Shown piece by piece: positions 1-8,502 of a stretch of DNA of 64,000 nt. Made by a program: the position numbers and the translations under genes. The notes under the pieces are model-generated. The model did no database searches. It was not told the origin of the DNA and saw only the letters and a program-made list of their open reading frames with translations. Every line of letters begins with the position of its first letter. The stretch's first letter is position 1. Source of the stretch: Xylanibacter ruminicola (GTDB lineage Bacteria; Bacteroidota; Bacteroidia; Bacteroidales; Bacteroidaceae); the NCBI RefSeq assembly GCF_900107775.1, contig NZ_FNRF01000003.1, forward strand, positions 496,001 to 560,000. The letters run 5' to 3'.

Positions 1-1629
1 CGCGATGTGGCTAAGCTGGTGGTTGAGGGCTACGACGGTAGTTTGAAGGCAGAGCACGGTACAGGTCGCAACATGGCACCGTTTGTGAAGTATGAGTGGG
101 GTGAGAAGGCCTACGAGGTGATGAAGGAGCTGAAGTCTATCTTCGACCCGAACGGACTACTGAACCAGGGTGTGATATTCAACGACGATCCCGACTGCTT
201 TATTAAGTGTCTGAAGCCGCTGCCAGAGTTGGATTACGACTTCAAGAGTGTGCCTGATGGCGGACACTACCTGATGGATCACAAGCTGAGTACAGCCAAG
301 GAAACCATCGAGCAGGTGAAGCGTGCCAACAAGTGTATTGAATGCGGATTCTGCGAGGTTAACTGTATGTCGTGCGGACTCACACTATCTTCTCGTATGC
401 GTATCGCCGTACAGCGCGAGATTCGTCATCTGATTAAGACTGGTGAGGACGACGAGCGCTTGGAGCGCCTGCAGAAACAGTATAAGTACTATGGCGATCA
501 GACCTGTGCTACCGATGGCTTGTGTTCAACCTCATGCCCCATGAAGATTAATACGGGCGAGCTGACACACCTGATTCGTCAGATGGATATGAACACGCGT
601 CCGTTGGGCTACTGGGTGGGCGATTATGCATCCAAGCATATGGCGGGCATCAAGAGCGGACTGCGCGTAGTGCTCGACGTGGCACATGCCGCACACGTCA
701 CACTCGGTCCGACACTGATGACTACCGTATGTCGTACGATGAACAAGATGGGCCTGCCACTCTGGACTACCGCTATGCCTAAGAAGCATCGCCAGCCCAA
801 GAAGAGCGACCTGACGCAGTTTATCATTAATTCCATTGACCATTCACCGTTGACCATTGACCATTCTGCTGCGCAAACAGAAGATAAAAATGTTCAATGT
901 TCAATGTTCAATGTTCAATGTTCAAAGGTGGTTTACTTCCCCAGCTGTATCAATCAGACCATGGGACAGTCGAAGAGTGGCGGCAAGATTCACGACCTGG
1001 TGGATGAGGTGATACAGTTGATGGCTAAGGCTGGCTACGAGGTAATCTTCCCAGAGGGCATGGAGCGTATGTGCTGTGGCCAGATATGGGAGAGTAAGGG
1101 TATGCTGGATATTGCCGACCGTAAGAGTGCCGAACTGGAGGCAGCCCTGTGGAAAGCCAGCGAGGAGGGTAAGTATCCTGTGCTGTGCGCCCAGAGTCCG
1201 TGTCTGCACCGTATGAAGAAGGTGATGCATAAAATGCATCTTTATGAGCCTGCTGAGTTTATTATGAAGTTCCTGGTACCTCGATTGGATTTCCATCCTA
1301 TCGACCGTCATATAGCACTACACCTGACGTGTTCTACCCGACAGATGGGTGTAGATAAGGATATGATAGCCTTGGCTAAGCTGTGCTCAAACAACGTGTT
1401 CCTGCCCGAGGGTGTGGGCTGTTGCGGTTTTGCTGGCGACAGAGGCTTTACCTTCCCTGAGCTGAATAAGTACGGATTGCGCAAGCTGCGCCCACAGATT
1501 GAGGCTAACCATATCGAGGTGGGCTACTCTAACAGTCGTACCTGTGAGATCGGTCTCGAATCGAACACAGGCATACCTTATATGAGTATTGTGTATCTGG
1601 TAAATGAATGTACAACAACTAAAAAATAA
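1..1629 (+). CDS. FAD/4Fe-4S D-lactate-type dehydrogenase, 3' part (5' truncated by window edge)
   Basis: The reading frame is open from base 1, so the first in-frame GTG at 7 is not a real start and most of the FAD-binding half lies outside the window. What remains starts at the conserved end of the FAD-oxidase C-terminal domain (AEHGTGRNMAPFV), followed by a 4Fe-4S module with two clusters of cysteines (CIECGFCEVNC near residue 113 and CATDGLCSTSCP near residue 168) and two CCG-type domains (CCGQIWESKG; GCCGFAGDRGF). This order matches the fused GlcD/GlcF-like membrane-peripheral D-lactate or 2-hydroxyacid dehydrogenases, which pass electrons to quinone. Between the 4Fe-4S part and the first CCG domain there is a low-complexity linker encoded by two heptamer tandem repeats (834-868 and 889-923) that stay in frame. 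It is not obviously connected to glycan use. The exact substrate cannot be read from the sequence. Confidence 0.85.
   Translation, partial: RDVAKLVVEGYDGSLKAEHGTGRNMAPFVKYEWGEKAYEVMKELKSIFDPNGLLNQGVIFNDDPDCFIKCLKPLPELDYDFKSVPDGGHYLMDHKLSTAKETIEQVKRANKCIECGFCEVNCMSCGLTLSSRMRIAVQREIRHLIKTGEDDERLERLQKQYKYYGDQTCATDGLCSTSCPMKINTGELTHLIRQMDMNTRPLGYWVGDYASKHMAGIKSGLRVVLDVAHAAHVTLGPTLMTTVCRTMNKMGLPLWTTAMPKKHRQPKKSDLTQFIINSIDHSPLTIDHSAAQTEDKNVQCSMFNVQCSKVVYFPSCINQTMGQSKSGGKIHDLVDEVIQLMAKAGYEVIFPEGMERMCCGQIWESKGMLDIADRKSAELEAALWKASEEGKYPVLCAQSPCLHRMKKVMHKMHLYEPAEFIMKFLVPRLDFHPIDRHIALHLTCSTRQMGVDKDMIALAKLCSNNVFLPEGVGCCGFAGDRGFTFPELNKYGLRKLRPQIEANHIEVGYSNSRTCEIGLESNTGIPYMSIVYLVNECTTTKK
834..868. repeat. 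heptamer tandem repeat, consensus CATTGAC, inside the dehydrogenase gene
   Basis: Five consecutive 7-base units read CATTGAC, CATTCAC, CGTTGAC, CATTGAC, CATTCTG. They encode the linker residues around IDHSPLTIDHS, between the 4Fe-4S region and the first CCG domain. The second array at 889 follows after 20 bases. Confidence 0.85.
889..923. repeat. perfect heptamer tandem repeat, AATGTTC x5, inside the dehydrogenase gene
   Basis: Five perfect copies of AATGTTC. The complement, GAACATT, rotates to CATTGAA, so this array is the same heptamer family as the one at 834 but lies on the opposite strand. Because the unit is 7 bases, loss or gain of one unit would shift the reading frame and remove both CCG domains. 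Confidence 0.9.
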
Positions 1630-1643
1630 TAATTAAACAAGTG

Positions 1644-3215
1644 ATGAAAGTGTTACTTAGAAAACTGTTGCTGGTTGTCATCGTGATGGCAGCCAGCACT
1701 GCTGTGCAGGCGCAAGCGCTCCTGACTACACATGTAGAAACTGGTGATGTACAAGGTGTACTGGACGATGGACTGGCCGTGTATAAGGCCATCCCGTACG
1801 CAGCACCTCCTGTAGGTAATCTGCGTTGGCGCGCTCCACAGCCTGCTAAGGCCTGGGAGGGTGTACGCGTGTGCGATGAGTTTGGAAAAATGCCTCCACA
1901 GCCCACACGTCCTGGTCGTACGGCCGATATGATGAGCGAGGACTGCCTGTATCTGGGTATTGCCACACCTGCTAAGACCGTAAACGACAAACTGCCTGTG
2001 ATGGTATGGATTCACGGTGGCAGTTTCCAGACCGAGTGGTATGGTGGCGACCTGTGGAAGCACCTGGCACTGCGTGGTGTGGTAATCGTGAGCATCGAGT
2101 ACCGTACAGGTGCCTTAGGCTTTATGGCCCATCCCGAACTGACTAAGGAAAGCAAAGACGGACACTCGGGTAACTACGGACTGTTGGATCAGATTTATGC
2201 CCTGCAGTGGGTACAGCGTAACATTGCCCAGTTTGGTGGCGATCCTGATCAGGTAACCATCTTTGGTGAGAGTGCCGGTGCCATCAGCTGCAGCATGCTG
2301 TGTGCATCGCCTTTGGCACGTGGTTTGTTCCATCGTTGTATCAGTCATAGCGGTGGCTCGTTTGCGCCTTGGAGCGATGCGCCACGTTCGTTAGGACTTG
2401 ATGCCTCGCAGAAGGGTGCCGAGCAGCAGGGCGTGGCCTTTATGAAGCATCTGAAGAAAAGGAACCTGAAGCAGCTGCGTGCCATGGATGCCATGGCACT
2501 GTGCGATGGTAACGTGGGCTTTGCCGGTTTCTGGCCTTGTGTGGATGGCTACGTGATTTGCGACGACCAGTATCGTATGTATGAGCGTGGCGAGTATAAC
2601 GATGTGCCCGTAATCGTGATGACTAACAGCGACGAGGGTGCGCTGTTTGCCCCAGGTAACATTACTGCCGAGGACTATCAGAAAACGCTGAAGAGCATTT
2701 TTGGTGCATGGGCCGATGAGGCACTGAAGTTCTATCCTGGTGCTACTAACGACGAGGCTTGGCACGGCTTTGGCGATGCCTTCCGTGATATGGGCTTTGC
2801 ATGGCCATCGTACGCATGGGTTAGCTTGCAGGCCAAGACGGGTAAGAGTGCGGCTTATGCGGCTTATCTGGCTCAGCCTTCGGAGATGAGTTTTTCACGT
2901 GATCCACGTCGTAAGGGTGTGGCTCATGCCGATGATATCATGTACCTGAACGGTCACTTCCTGCTGCAGAGCGAAAAATATCCAGCCGAGAGTGCAGTGG
3001 CCGAAATCATTCAGCAGTATTGGGTGAACTTTGCCAAGACGGGTAATCCTAACGGTAAGGGGCTGCCTTACTGGCCAACCTTCGACGAGAGCAAGCCAAC
3101 CACTATGCAGTTCAGCAATGGTGCATCGCTGATCAATGTGCCCAACCGTGAGCAGATTGATTTCGTGGATCGTTACTATCGTGCAAAGCGTGCCGAAGTA
3201 GAATCGAACAGATAA
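1644..3215 (+). CDS. secreted type-B carboxylesterase
   Basis: An alpha/beta-hydrolase of the carboxylesterase/cholinesterase type, 523 residues, usual for the family. A GTG at 1641 extends the frame by one codon, but the ATG at 1644 gives a clean signal peptide (MKVLLRKLLL...AVQAQ, about 24 residues) and is preferred. Visible motifs are the oxyanion-hole HGGSF near residue 124, the SEDCLYL block near 98 and the nucleophile elbow GESAG with Ser210. The product is expected in the periplasm or outside, hydrolysing ester bonds. In plant-polysaccharide loci such enzymes may remove acetyl or feruloyl groups, but that is inference. It starts 14 bases after the dehydrogenase stop and precedes the EEP-fold gene by 39 bases, so the two secreted proteins probably share a transcript. 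Confidence 0.88.
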   Translation: MKVLLRKLLLVVIVMAASTAVQAQALLTTHVETGDVQGVLDDGLAVYKAIPYAAPPVGNLRWRAPQPAKAWEGVRVCDEFGKMPPQPTRPGRTADMMSEDCLYLGIATPAKTVNDKLPVMVWIHGGSFQTEWYGGDLWKHLALRGVVIVSIEYRTGALGFMAHPELTKESKDGHSGNYGLLDQIYALQWVQRNIAQFGGDPDQVTIFGESAGAISCSMLCASPLARGLFHRCISHSGGSFAPWSDAPRSLGLDASQKGAEQQGVAFMKHLKKRNLKQLRAMDAMALCDGNVGFAGFWPCVDGYVICDDQYRMYERGEYNDVPVIVMTNSDEGALFAPGNITAEDYQKTLKSIFGAWADEALKFYPGATNDEAWHGFGDAFRDMGFAWPSYAWVSLQAKTGKSAAYAAYLAQPSEMSFSRDPRRKGVAHADDIMYLNGHFLLQSEKYPAESAVAEIIQQYWVNFAKTGNPNGKGLPYWPTFDESKPTTMQFSNGASLINVPNREQIDFVDRYYRAKRAEVESNR

Positions 3216-3254
3216 TTTATTCAATTCATTTACACAAATAATTAAACGCTACTA

Positions 3255-4175
3255 ATGAAAGTATTCAGTAAACTTATGCTGGTTGCCATGATGATGGCAG
3301 CCAGCATTACTACACAGGCCCAGGAGCTTTACGTGGGCAGTTACAACATTCGTTACCAGAACGACGGCGATGCCAAAGCAGGTAATGCCTGGCAGCAGCG
3401 CATGCCGGTATTGTGCGGTCAGATACTGTTTGAACATCCGGATATCTTCGGTGCTCAGGAGGTATTGGAGTCGCAGCGTCAGGACTTATTAAAGCAGCTG
3501 ACCGATTACGACTGTATCGGGTTAGGTCGTGACGATGGGAAACATGCCGGCGAGCACTCAAACATCTTCTACGACCGTAACAAAATCAAACTGTTGGATC
3601 ATGGCGACTTCTGGTTGTCGGAAACCCCTGAGAAGCCTGGTTTGGGTTGGGATGCCGCTTGTGTGCGTATCTGCTCGTGGGGTTATTTTAAACTCAAGGG
3701 TACCAGTTTGAAGTTCTATTACTTTAATCTGCACATGGACCACGTAGGTACTGTGGCACGCCGCGAGGGTGCCAAACTGGTGGTGCAGCGTATCAAAGAG
3801 ATTTCTAAGGGTAAGCCCGTGGTGCTGACAGGTGATTTTAATGTTGATCAGACTAACGAGATTTATGGTATCTTTACACAGTCGGGTGTATTGGACGACA
3901 GCTTTGAGAAGGCGCAGTTCCGCTTTGCCGAGAACGGTACCTTTAACAGCTGGGATCCTGAATTGAAGACCGCCAGTCGTATCGATCATGTTTTTGTATC
4001 GCCCTGTTTTGTTGTAGAGCGATACGGCGTACTTACCAATGCCTATTGGTCGGAGGCTCCACAAAACGGTGATGTTCTCAAAGGCGCCAATGCTCCACAG
4101 GAGATCAACTTCCAAAAGCATCAGAAACGCCTTCCCTCCGATCACTATCCCGTTTTTGTACGTTTGAGAAAGTAA
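3255..4175 (+). CDS. secreted endonuclease/exonuclease/phosphatase-fold protein
   Basis: 306 residues with a signal peptide (MKVFSKLMLV...TTQAQ) that closely resembles that of the preceding esterase, also at DNA level. The fold is assigned from the ordered motifs SYNIRY near residue 29, AQEV near 67, HMDH near 161, TGDFNVD near 192 and the C-terminal SDHYPV, which carry the metal-binding and catalytic Asn, Glu, His and Asp of the EEP superfamily. Members act on nucleic acids, phospholipids or inositol phosphates; the secreted Bacteroidota type is of unknown substrate. It ends two bases before a 19-bp hairpin shared with the convergent GH43 gene, so this transcript ends there. A phosphate-scavenging role is possible, a direct glycan role unlikely. 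Confidence 0.85.
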   Translation: MKVFSKLMLVAMMMAASITTQAQELYVGSYNIRYQNDGDAKAGNAWQQRMPVLCGQILFEHPDIFGAQEVLESQRQDLLKQLTDYDCIGLGRDDGKHAGEHSNIFYDRNKIKLLDHGDFWLSETPEKPGLGWDAACVRICSWGYFKLKGTSLKFYYFNLHMDHVGTVARREGAKLVVQRIKEISKGKPVVLTGDFNVDQTNEIYGIFTQSGVLDDSFEKAQFRFAENGTFNSWDPELKTASRIDHVFVSPCFVVERYGVLTNAYWSEAPQNGDVLKGANAPQEINFQKHQKRLPSDHYPVFVRLRK

Positions 4176-4176
4176 T

Positions 4177-4221
4177 GGCTGGTTAGAGCCCGACTCTTAT
4201 CCAGTCGGGCTCTAACCAGCC
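4177..4221. terminator. perfect 19-bp hairpin between convergent genes, overlapping the GH43 3' end
   Basis: Left arm 4177-4195 (GGCTGGTTAGAGCCCGACT) and right arm 4203-4221 are exact inverse complements, with a 7-base loop. There is no U-rich tail on either side. The arms include the GH43 stop codon and its last codons. Position between two converging genes favours a bidirectional terminator or 3'-end stabiliser. Confidence 0.7.
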
Positions 4222-5841
4222 TCGGTCGGCTTTGGCATCGGTCTCTACTGATACAAATCCGAACTTGGCACCAATCCATTTTCCTTCTTTCATCTTAAAC
4301 TCGCTGCCGCAAGGTTTGAAATTCTTGCCGTCCTGACTCCAAGCCAGCTTCAGTTTCGAGTCGTTCACTATCATGCGCAGATAGATATCCTCGTGCATGC
4401 CGGGCTTGTAGTCTATCTTGTCTATAGCCGTGGGCTTCAGGGTGGCTATCAGCTGCTCTGTTTGTGCGGCACCTTTGTCAGCACCGTTGCACGTGATCTG
4501 CACCAGTTCGAACTGCTTGCCGGTACGGCGCACTACCAGGGCTGTATAGTCCAGTCCCATCATGATGAGGCCGCCCATCTGTCCCTCAGCCTTCGAGGTG
4601 AAGCGCAACTTTGTAGTTACAGTAAAGCGATCGGCTGGTGTCTTCTGCAGTAGCATGTTGGGTACCTCCCAAAAGTTTTTCCATCCAGCCGACAGCTTAT
4701 AGGTGTAGATGCGATAGGTACCAAAGGCGGTAGCCATACCAAACTTCTCGTCGTAGTTGCCGTGCCATTGCCATTGCAGTCCCGTGGCAGGCTTGTCAAA
4801 CTCGTCGCTCTCTACTGGATTGATGATGGTGTTCACAGAGGCTTTTGGTTTCCGATAGCTTGTCACCGGTTCGCCTTTGTGTCCCATGATGGGCCAGCCG
4901 CTGCTCCAGTCCACTGGATTTAGGTGTACCACGCGACCATAGGCCTCCTTGTCTTGGAAGTGCAGGAACCAGTCTTCGCCATATTTCGTATGTACCCATG
5001 CGCCCTGGTGAGGACCGTTGATAGCTGTCTTGCCTTGTGCCAGCACTATCTTGTGCTCATAGGGACCATAGGGCGATTTGGCGCGCATGGCCAGTTGAAA
5101 GCCTGTGGGCACGCCGCCCGCAGGGCACATAATCCAGTACCACTCGTTGCGTTTGTAGAATTTAGGTCCCTCGCAGGTGCGGTTCTCTGTGCCGTTACCA
5201 TCGAACACGATCACTGGTTCGCCTATGGGCTTGGTACCTTCGCTATTCAGCTCGCGCACTGTCAGCACCGATGCAAACTTGCTGCGCGAGTTGGCCCATC
5301 CGTTCACCAGATAGCAACGCCCATCGTCATCCCAGAGTGGGGTGGTGTCGATATAGCCCTGTCCCTCAATCACGCAGATAGGGTCTTCCCACTCGCCGGC
5401 AGGGTCGCCATGTTTGGTTTTCACCATCATCACGCCGAAGTCGGGATCGCCCCAATAGATGTAGTACTGTCCGTTGTGATAGCGAATGCTGGGTGCCCAT
5501 ACACCGTTGCCATGCTGTGGTTTGCTACTGAAGTGACGCAGCAGTGCTTCATTGCCTGTGTAGAGGTTTTTCAATGCATAGCCCACAATCTGCCAGTTCA
5601 CCAGATCCTTTGAGTGCAGAATGGGTAGTCCGGGTGTGCAGTGGAAGCTCGAAGCTGTCAGATAGTAGTCATCGCCGCTGGGACCCACACACACGTCGGG
5701 GTCGGAGTAGTCGGCATTGATCACGGGGTTGGTATATGTGCCGTTGCCATTGTCAGGGCACCATACCTTCGAGCGGTATTGCGCCTGTATTGCCAATGTC
5801 ATTGACATGAGAGATAAACTCAATAGTAGTTTCTTGTTCAT
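4183..5841 (-). CDS. GH43 glycoside hydrolase (beta-xylosidase/alpha-L-arabinofuranosidase type)
   Basis: 552 residues with a signal peptide (cleavage after AIQAQ near residue 21). An N-terminal five-bladed propeller is supported by YTNPVINADYSDPD (the general base is probably Asp47), WAPSIRYHNGQYYIYWG, and CEGPKF with the probable acid Glu224. The last ~200 residues form a beta-sandwich like the GH43 C-terminal/DUF1349 region (EFDKPATGLQWQWHGN; LRFTSKAEGQMGG). The family removes arabinofuranose or xylose from arabinan, arabinoxylan or xylogalacturonan. It is the last gene of the CE7-hydrolase-GH3-GH43 operon, 21 bases after GH3. Its final 13 codons form half of a perfect hairpin (4177-4221). 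Family assignment is firm; subfamily and linkage are not determined. Confidence 0.9.
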   Translation of the reverse strand: MNKKLLLSLSLMSMTLAIQAQYRSKVWCPDNGNGTYTNPVINADYSDPDVCVGPSGDDYYLTASSFHCTPGLPILHSKDLVNWQIVGYALKNLYTGNEALLRHFSSKPQHGNGVWAPSIRYHNGQYYIYWGDPDFGVMMVKTKHGDPAGEWEDPICVIEGQGYIDTTPLWDDDGRCYLVNGWANSRSKFASVLTVRELNSEGTKPIGEPVIVFDGNGTENRTCEGPKFYKRNEWYWIMCPAGGVPTGFQLAMRAKSPYGPYEHKIVLAQGKTAINGPHQGAWVHTKYGEDWFLHFQDKEAYGRVVHLNPVDWSSGWPIMGHKGEPVTSYRKPKASVNTIINPVESDEFDKPATGLQWQWHGNYDEKFGMATAFGTYRIYTYKLSAGWKNFWEVPNMLLQKTPADRFTVTTKLRFTSKAEGQMGGLIMMGLDYTALVVRRTGKQFELVQITCNGADKGAAQTEQLIATLKPTAIDKIDYKPGMHEDIYLRMIVNDSKLKLAWSQDGKNFKPCGSEFKMKEGKWIGAKFGFVSVETDAKADRGWLEPDWIRVGL

Positions 5842-5862
5842 GATTAAATATCGTTTTGGTAT

Positions 5863-8493
5863 TTATTTGATGTTTACTAGGATTTTCTTCAGGTTTTTGT
5901 CGGCACTTGAGAGCCCCACCATCACCTCATACTTGCCAGGCACTACACGCATGGTGTTGGTTTGGGCATCCCAAAGTTCGAAGCTCTTGCGGGGTAGAGG
6001 GATGCTGATAGTCTTGTTCTGACCTTTGTACAGAGTCACCTGCTGGTAGGCACGCAGCGTCTTAAGAGGTCCTTCCTGATCATCCAAACGGCGTATATAA
6101 ACCTGAACAGTCTCGATGGCTGCAGGGGCATATCCGCCTAGATTCTTAACATTTACACGCACCTGATGGTTAGTATAGGTGGGCTGACCAATCTGAACCT
6201 TATCGTAGGTAAGTCCGAAACCGAATGGGAACAGCGCCTCGCCCTTGAAGTAACGATAGGTGCGGTTCTTCATGGTGTAGTCAAGGAAGTCTGGCAGATC
6301 GTCTGTGCTCTTGTAGAAAGTCACGGGTAGTTTTCCGCAGGGTGCAAACTCGCCGAACAAGATCATTGCCAAGGCTGCCCCCCCGCGCTCGCCAGCGTAC
6401 CACCACTGGAGTATGGCATCGCAGGTCTCAATCTCGGGAGCCAGAGCCATAGCACCGCCCGAGCAATTCACAAAAATCACTTTTTTACCTGCCTCGTGCA
6501 GTCGGCGGAGCATATCGCGCTGCGATTGGGGTAACTCTATGCTGGTACGGTCGCCACCCTCGAAACCGGGTTCGTTTACGCGCATCTCTTCACCCTCAAG
6601 ACTTGGCGAAATGCCGCCCACAAAGATCACCGTTTCGGTATTGCCAATCTGTGCCAGCAACTCGTCGGTGGTAGGAGCTATCCTATGCTGAACATCGAAG
6701 TTCAGGGCTGCAAAGCCCGTCTCTTGTACATAGTCCACCTGTATGTTGTAGTGCTGACCAGCCTTTACTTTCAGTTCTTTTTTGTTACCTTGAATGCGCT
6801 GGCGACCTTTCCATATGTTTACCAGCGTATCGCCGTTAACAATGAGTCGAAGCTTGTCGTCGCCGCTGATGTTGAAAATCAGTGTCTCGTCGACAGCAGG
6901 TATAAGGGTGCCTTCTAGGCAGGCAGAGAAATGCTCGAGGTTTATGCCTGGGGCAAACACGGTGTTGCCGCCATTACTGAGTTTAAGCGCCTGCCTGGCC
7001 ACAACTACAGCATCGGGATCGCCTTTCATTTCGGTATTGTTCCAGTAGGTAGCGCGCATTCCAAGATTGCCCAATGGGTCGACCATTCGTTGGAAACGGC
7101 TTTCATACTGCTCGTTGCGGGTATGTCCGCAGCCCGGTATGTAGCGCACCTTGGCGTGAGAGTTCAGCAGTTTAGCCTGCGTTAAGATGCACTCCCATGC
7201 GGTAAAAGTGCGGGTGGGGTAGCCGCTGTAGTTGCCCCACATCATCACTGAGTCGTTGGCGTTTGGTCCCATCACCACCATGTCGAGTGCCGAACCAGCG
7301 TTGGGACGGTTGTAGTCCAAAGGTAGAACGTTGTTGCGGTTCTGCAACAGTACTATGCTTTTAAGTGCCATTTGCCCGGCAAGATCCTTGTGCTTCTTTG
7401 AGGCTACAACGCTCTCGGGTATCTTTGTCCAGGGATTAAGTTCATCGGGATCCATATCGCCCAGTTCGAAACGCGCTATGAGCAGTCGGCGCAGACTGCG
7501 GTCCAGATCGGCCTCTTTAATATCGCCGCGTCGCACAGCCTCTGGCAGGTGCTTGTATTCCGATCCGCACTCCACGTCTGTACCGGCTAATACAGCTTTG
7601 GCCGATGCTTCACCACCATCTTTGGCCACATTGTGCCAACGGGGCAGGAAGTCGCGGATGGCACCGCAGTCGCTGGTGATCAGTCCGTCGAATCCCCATT
7701 CGTCGCGCAGTATCTGTTGTTCATATCGTGTCTGGGCGCAGCAGGGCTGTCCGTCTATGCGCTGGTAGGCGCACATCACCTCGGCCACCTTTCCCTCTTG
7801 CACCAGTGCCTTGAAGGCTGGCAGATATGTCTCCCAGAGGTCGCGCTCGGGCAGGTTCTCGATGTTGAACTCATGTCGGTTCCATTCCGGACCGCTGTGT
7901 ACGGCAAAATGCTTGGCACAGGCCAGTAGCTTGCGGTAGGGACTTACACCCAAGTCTTCGCCGTTGTAGCCTACACCCTGTAGTCCGCGTACCACAGCCA
8001 GTCCCATCTTGGCCGTCAGATAGGGATCCTCACCGTAAGTCTCTTGTCCTCGTCCCCAGCGCGGGTCGCGGAAGATGTTGATGTTTGGTGTCCAGAACGA
8101 AAGACTCTGATAGCGCTTGATGTCGCCCGAACGCTTGGCTTGCTGAGCTTTCACACGTGCCTCGTCGCTCACGGCTGTAAACACCTGGTGCAGCAGGGCA
8201 TCGTCCCACGAGGCAGCCATGGCCATGGTGATGGGAAACACGGTGGCAAAGCCATTGCGCCCCACGCCGTGCAGTGCCTCGTTCCACCACTGGAACTGAG
8301 GGATGCCCAGACGGGGAATGGCAGGCGAGGTGTCCATCATCAGACTGACCTTCTCGTCGATGGTGAGACGCTTCAGCAAGTCGTCGGCACGCTGTGCCGC
8401 ACTGAGCTGTACGTTCTGATAGGGTAACTGTTGAGCGCTGACCGGTGCTATGCCGAGGCTCATCATGAAGAGTGCAAAGATTTTGGTTCGCAT
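5863..8493 (-). CDS. GH3 beta-glycosidase with PA14 insert (xylosidase-like)
   Basis: 876 residues with a signal peptide (ending PVSAQ near residue 21). The N-terminal TIM-barrel carries WWNEALHGVGRNG near residue 70, typical of the xylan 1,4-beta-xylosidase branch, and LITSDCGAI with the nucleophile Asp275. A PA14 domain is inserted in the second half (MRATYWNN... GDDKLRLIVNGD, roughly residues 470-600). The (alpha/beta)6 part follows, with GGISPSLEGEEM supplying a likely acid/base Glu, then a fibronectin-III-like C-terminus. It should release terminal xylose or another beta-linked sugar from oligosaccharides in the periplasm. It is 9 bases from the upstream hydrolase and 21 from GH43, one transcript. 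Pairing with GH43 and CE7 suggests acetylated xylose/arabinose-containing glycans. Confidence 0.92.
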   Translation of the reverse strand: MRTKIFALFMMSLGIAPVSAQQLPYQNVQLSAAQRADDLLKRLTIDEKVSLMMDTSPAIPRLGIPQFQWWNEALHGVGRNGFATVFPITMAMAASWDDALLHQVFTAVSDEARVKAQQAKRSGDIKRYQSLSFWTPNINIFRDPRWGRGQETYGEDPYLTAKMGLAVVRGLQGVGYNGEDLGVSPYRKLLACAKHFAVHSGPEWNRHEFNIENLPERDLWETYLPAFKALVQEGKVAEVMCAYQRIDGQPCCAQTRYEQQILRDEWGFDGLITSDCGAIRDFLPRWHNVAKDGGEASAKAVLAGTDVECGSEYKHLPEAVRRGDIKEADLDRSLRRLLIARFELGDMDPDELNPWTKIPESVVASKKHKDLAGQMALKSIVLLQNRNNVLPLDYNRPNAGSALDMVVMGPNANDSVMMWGNYSGYPTRTFTAWECILTQAKLLNSHAKVRYIPGCGHTRNEQYESRFQRMVDPLGNLGMRATYWNNTEMKGDPDAVVVARQALKLSNGGNTVFAPGINLEHFSACLEGTLIPAVDETLIFNISGDDKLRLIVNGDTLVNIWKGRQRIQGNKKELKVKAGQHYNIQVDYVQETGFAALNFDVQHRIAPTTDELLAQIGNTETVIFVGGISPSLEGEEMRVNEPGFEGGDRTSIELPQSQRDMLRRLHEAGKKVIFVNCSGGAMALAPEIETCDAILQWWYAGERGGAALAMILFGEFAPCGKLPVTFYKSTDDLPDFLDYTMKNRTYRYFKGEALFPFGFGLTYDKVQIGQPTYTNHQVRVNVKNLGGYAPAAIETVQVYIRRLDDQEGPLKTLRAYQQVTLYKGQNKTISIPLPRKSFELWDAQTNTMRVVPGKYEVMVGLSSADKNLKKILVNIK

Positions 8494-8502
8494 GAGTGAT
8501 AG

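Noticed and set aside
834..923. Heptamer arrays considered as a CRISPR or transposon remnant
   Set aside because: Units are 7 bases without spacers, no cas genes are nearby, and no terminal inverted repeats or transposase are present.
1641..1643. GTG start of the carboxylesterase
   Set aside because: It only adds one codon ahead of the ATG at 1644, which gives a standard signal peptide.
4177..4221. 19-bp inverted repeat considered as a recombination (att or invertase) site
   Set aside because: There is only one copy, no recombinase gene in the window, and its place between converging genes fits transcription termination better.
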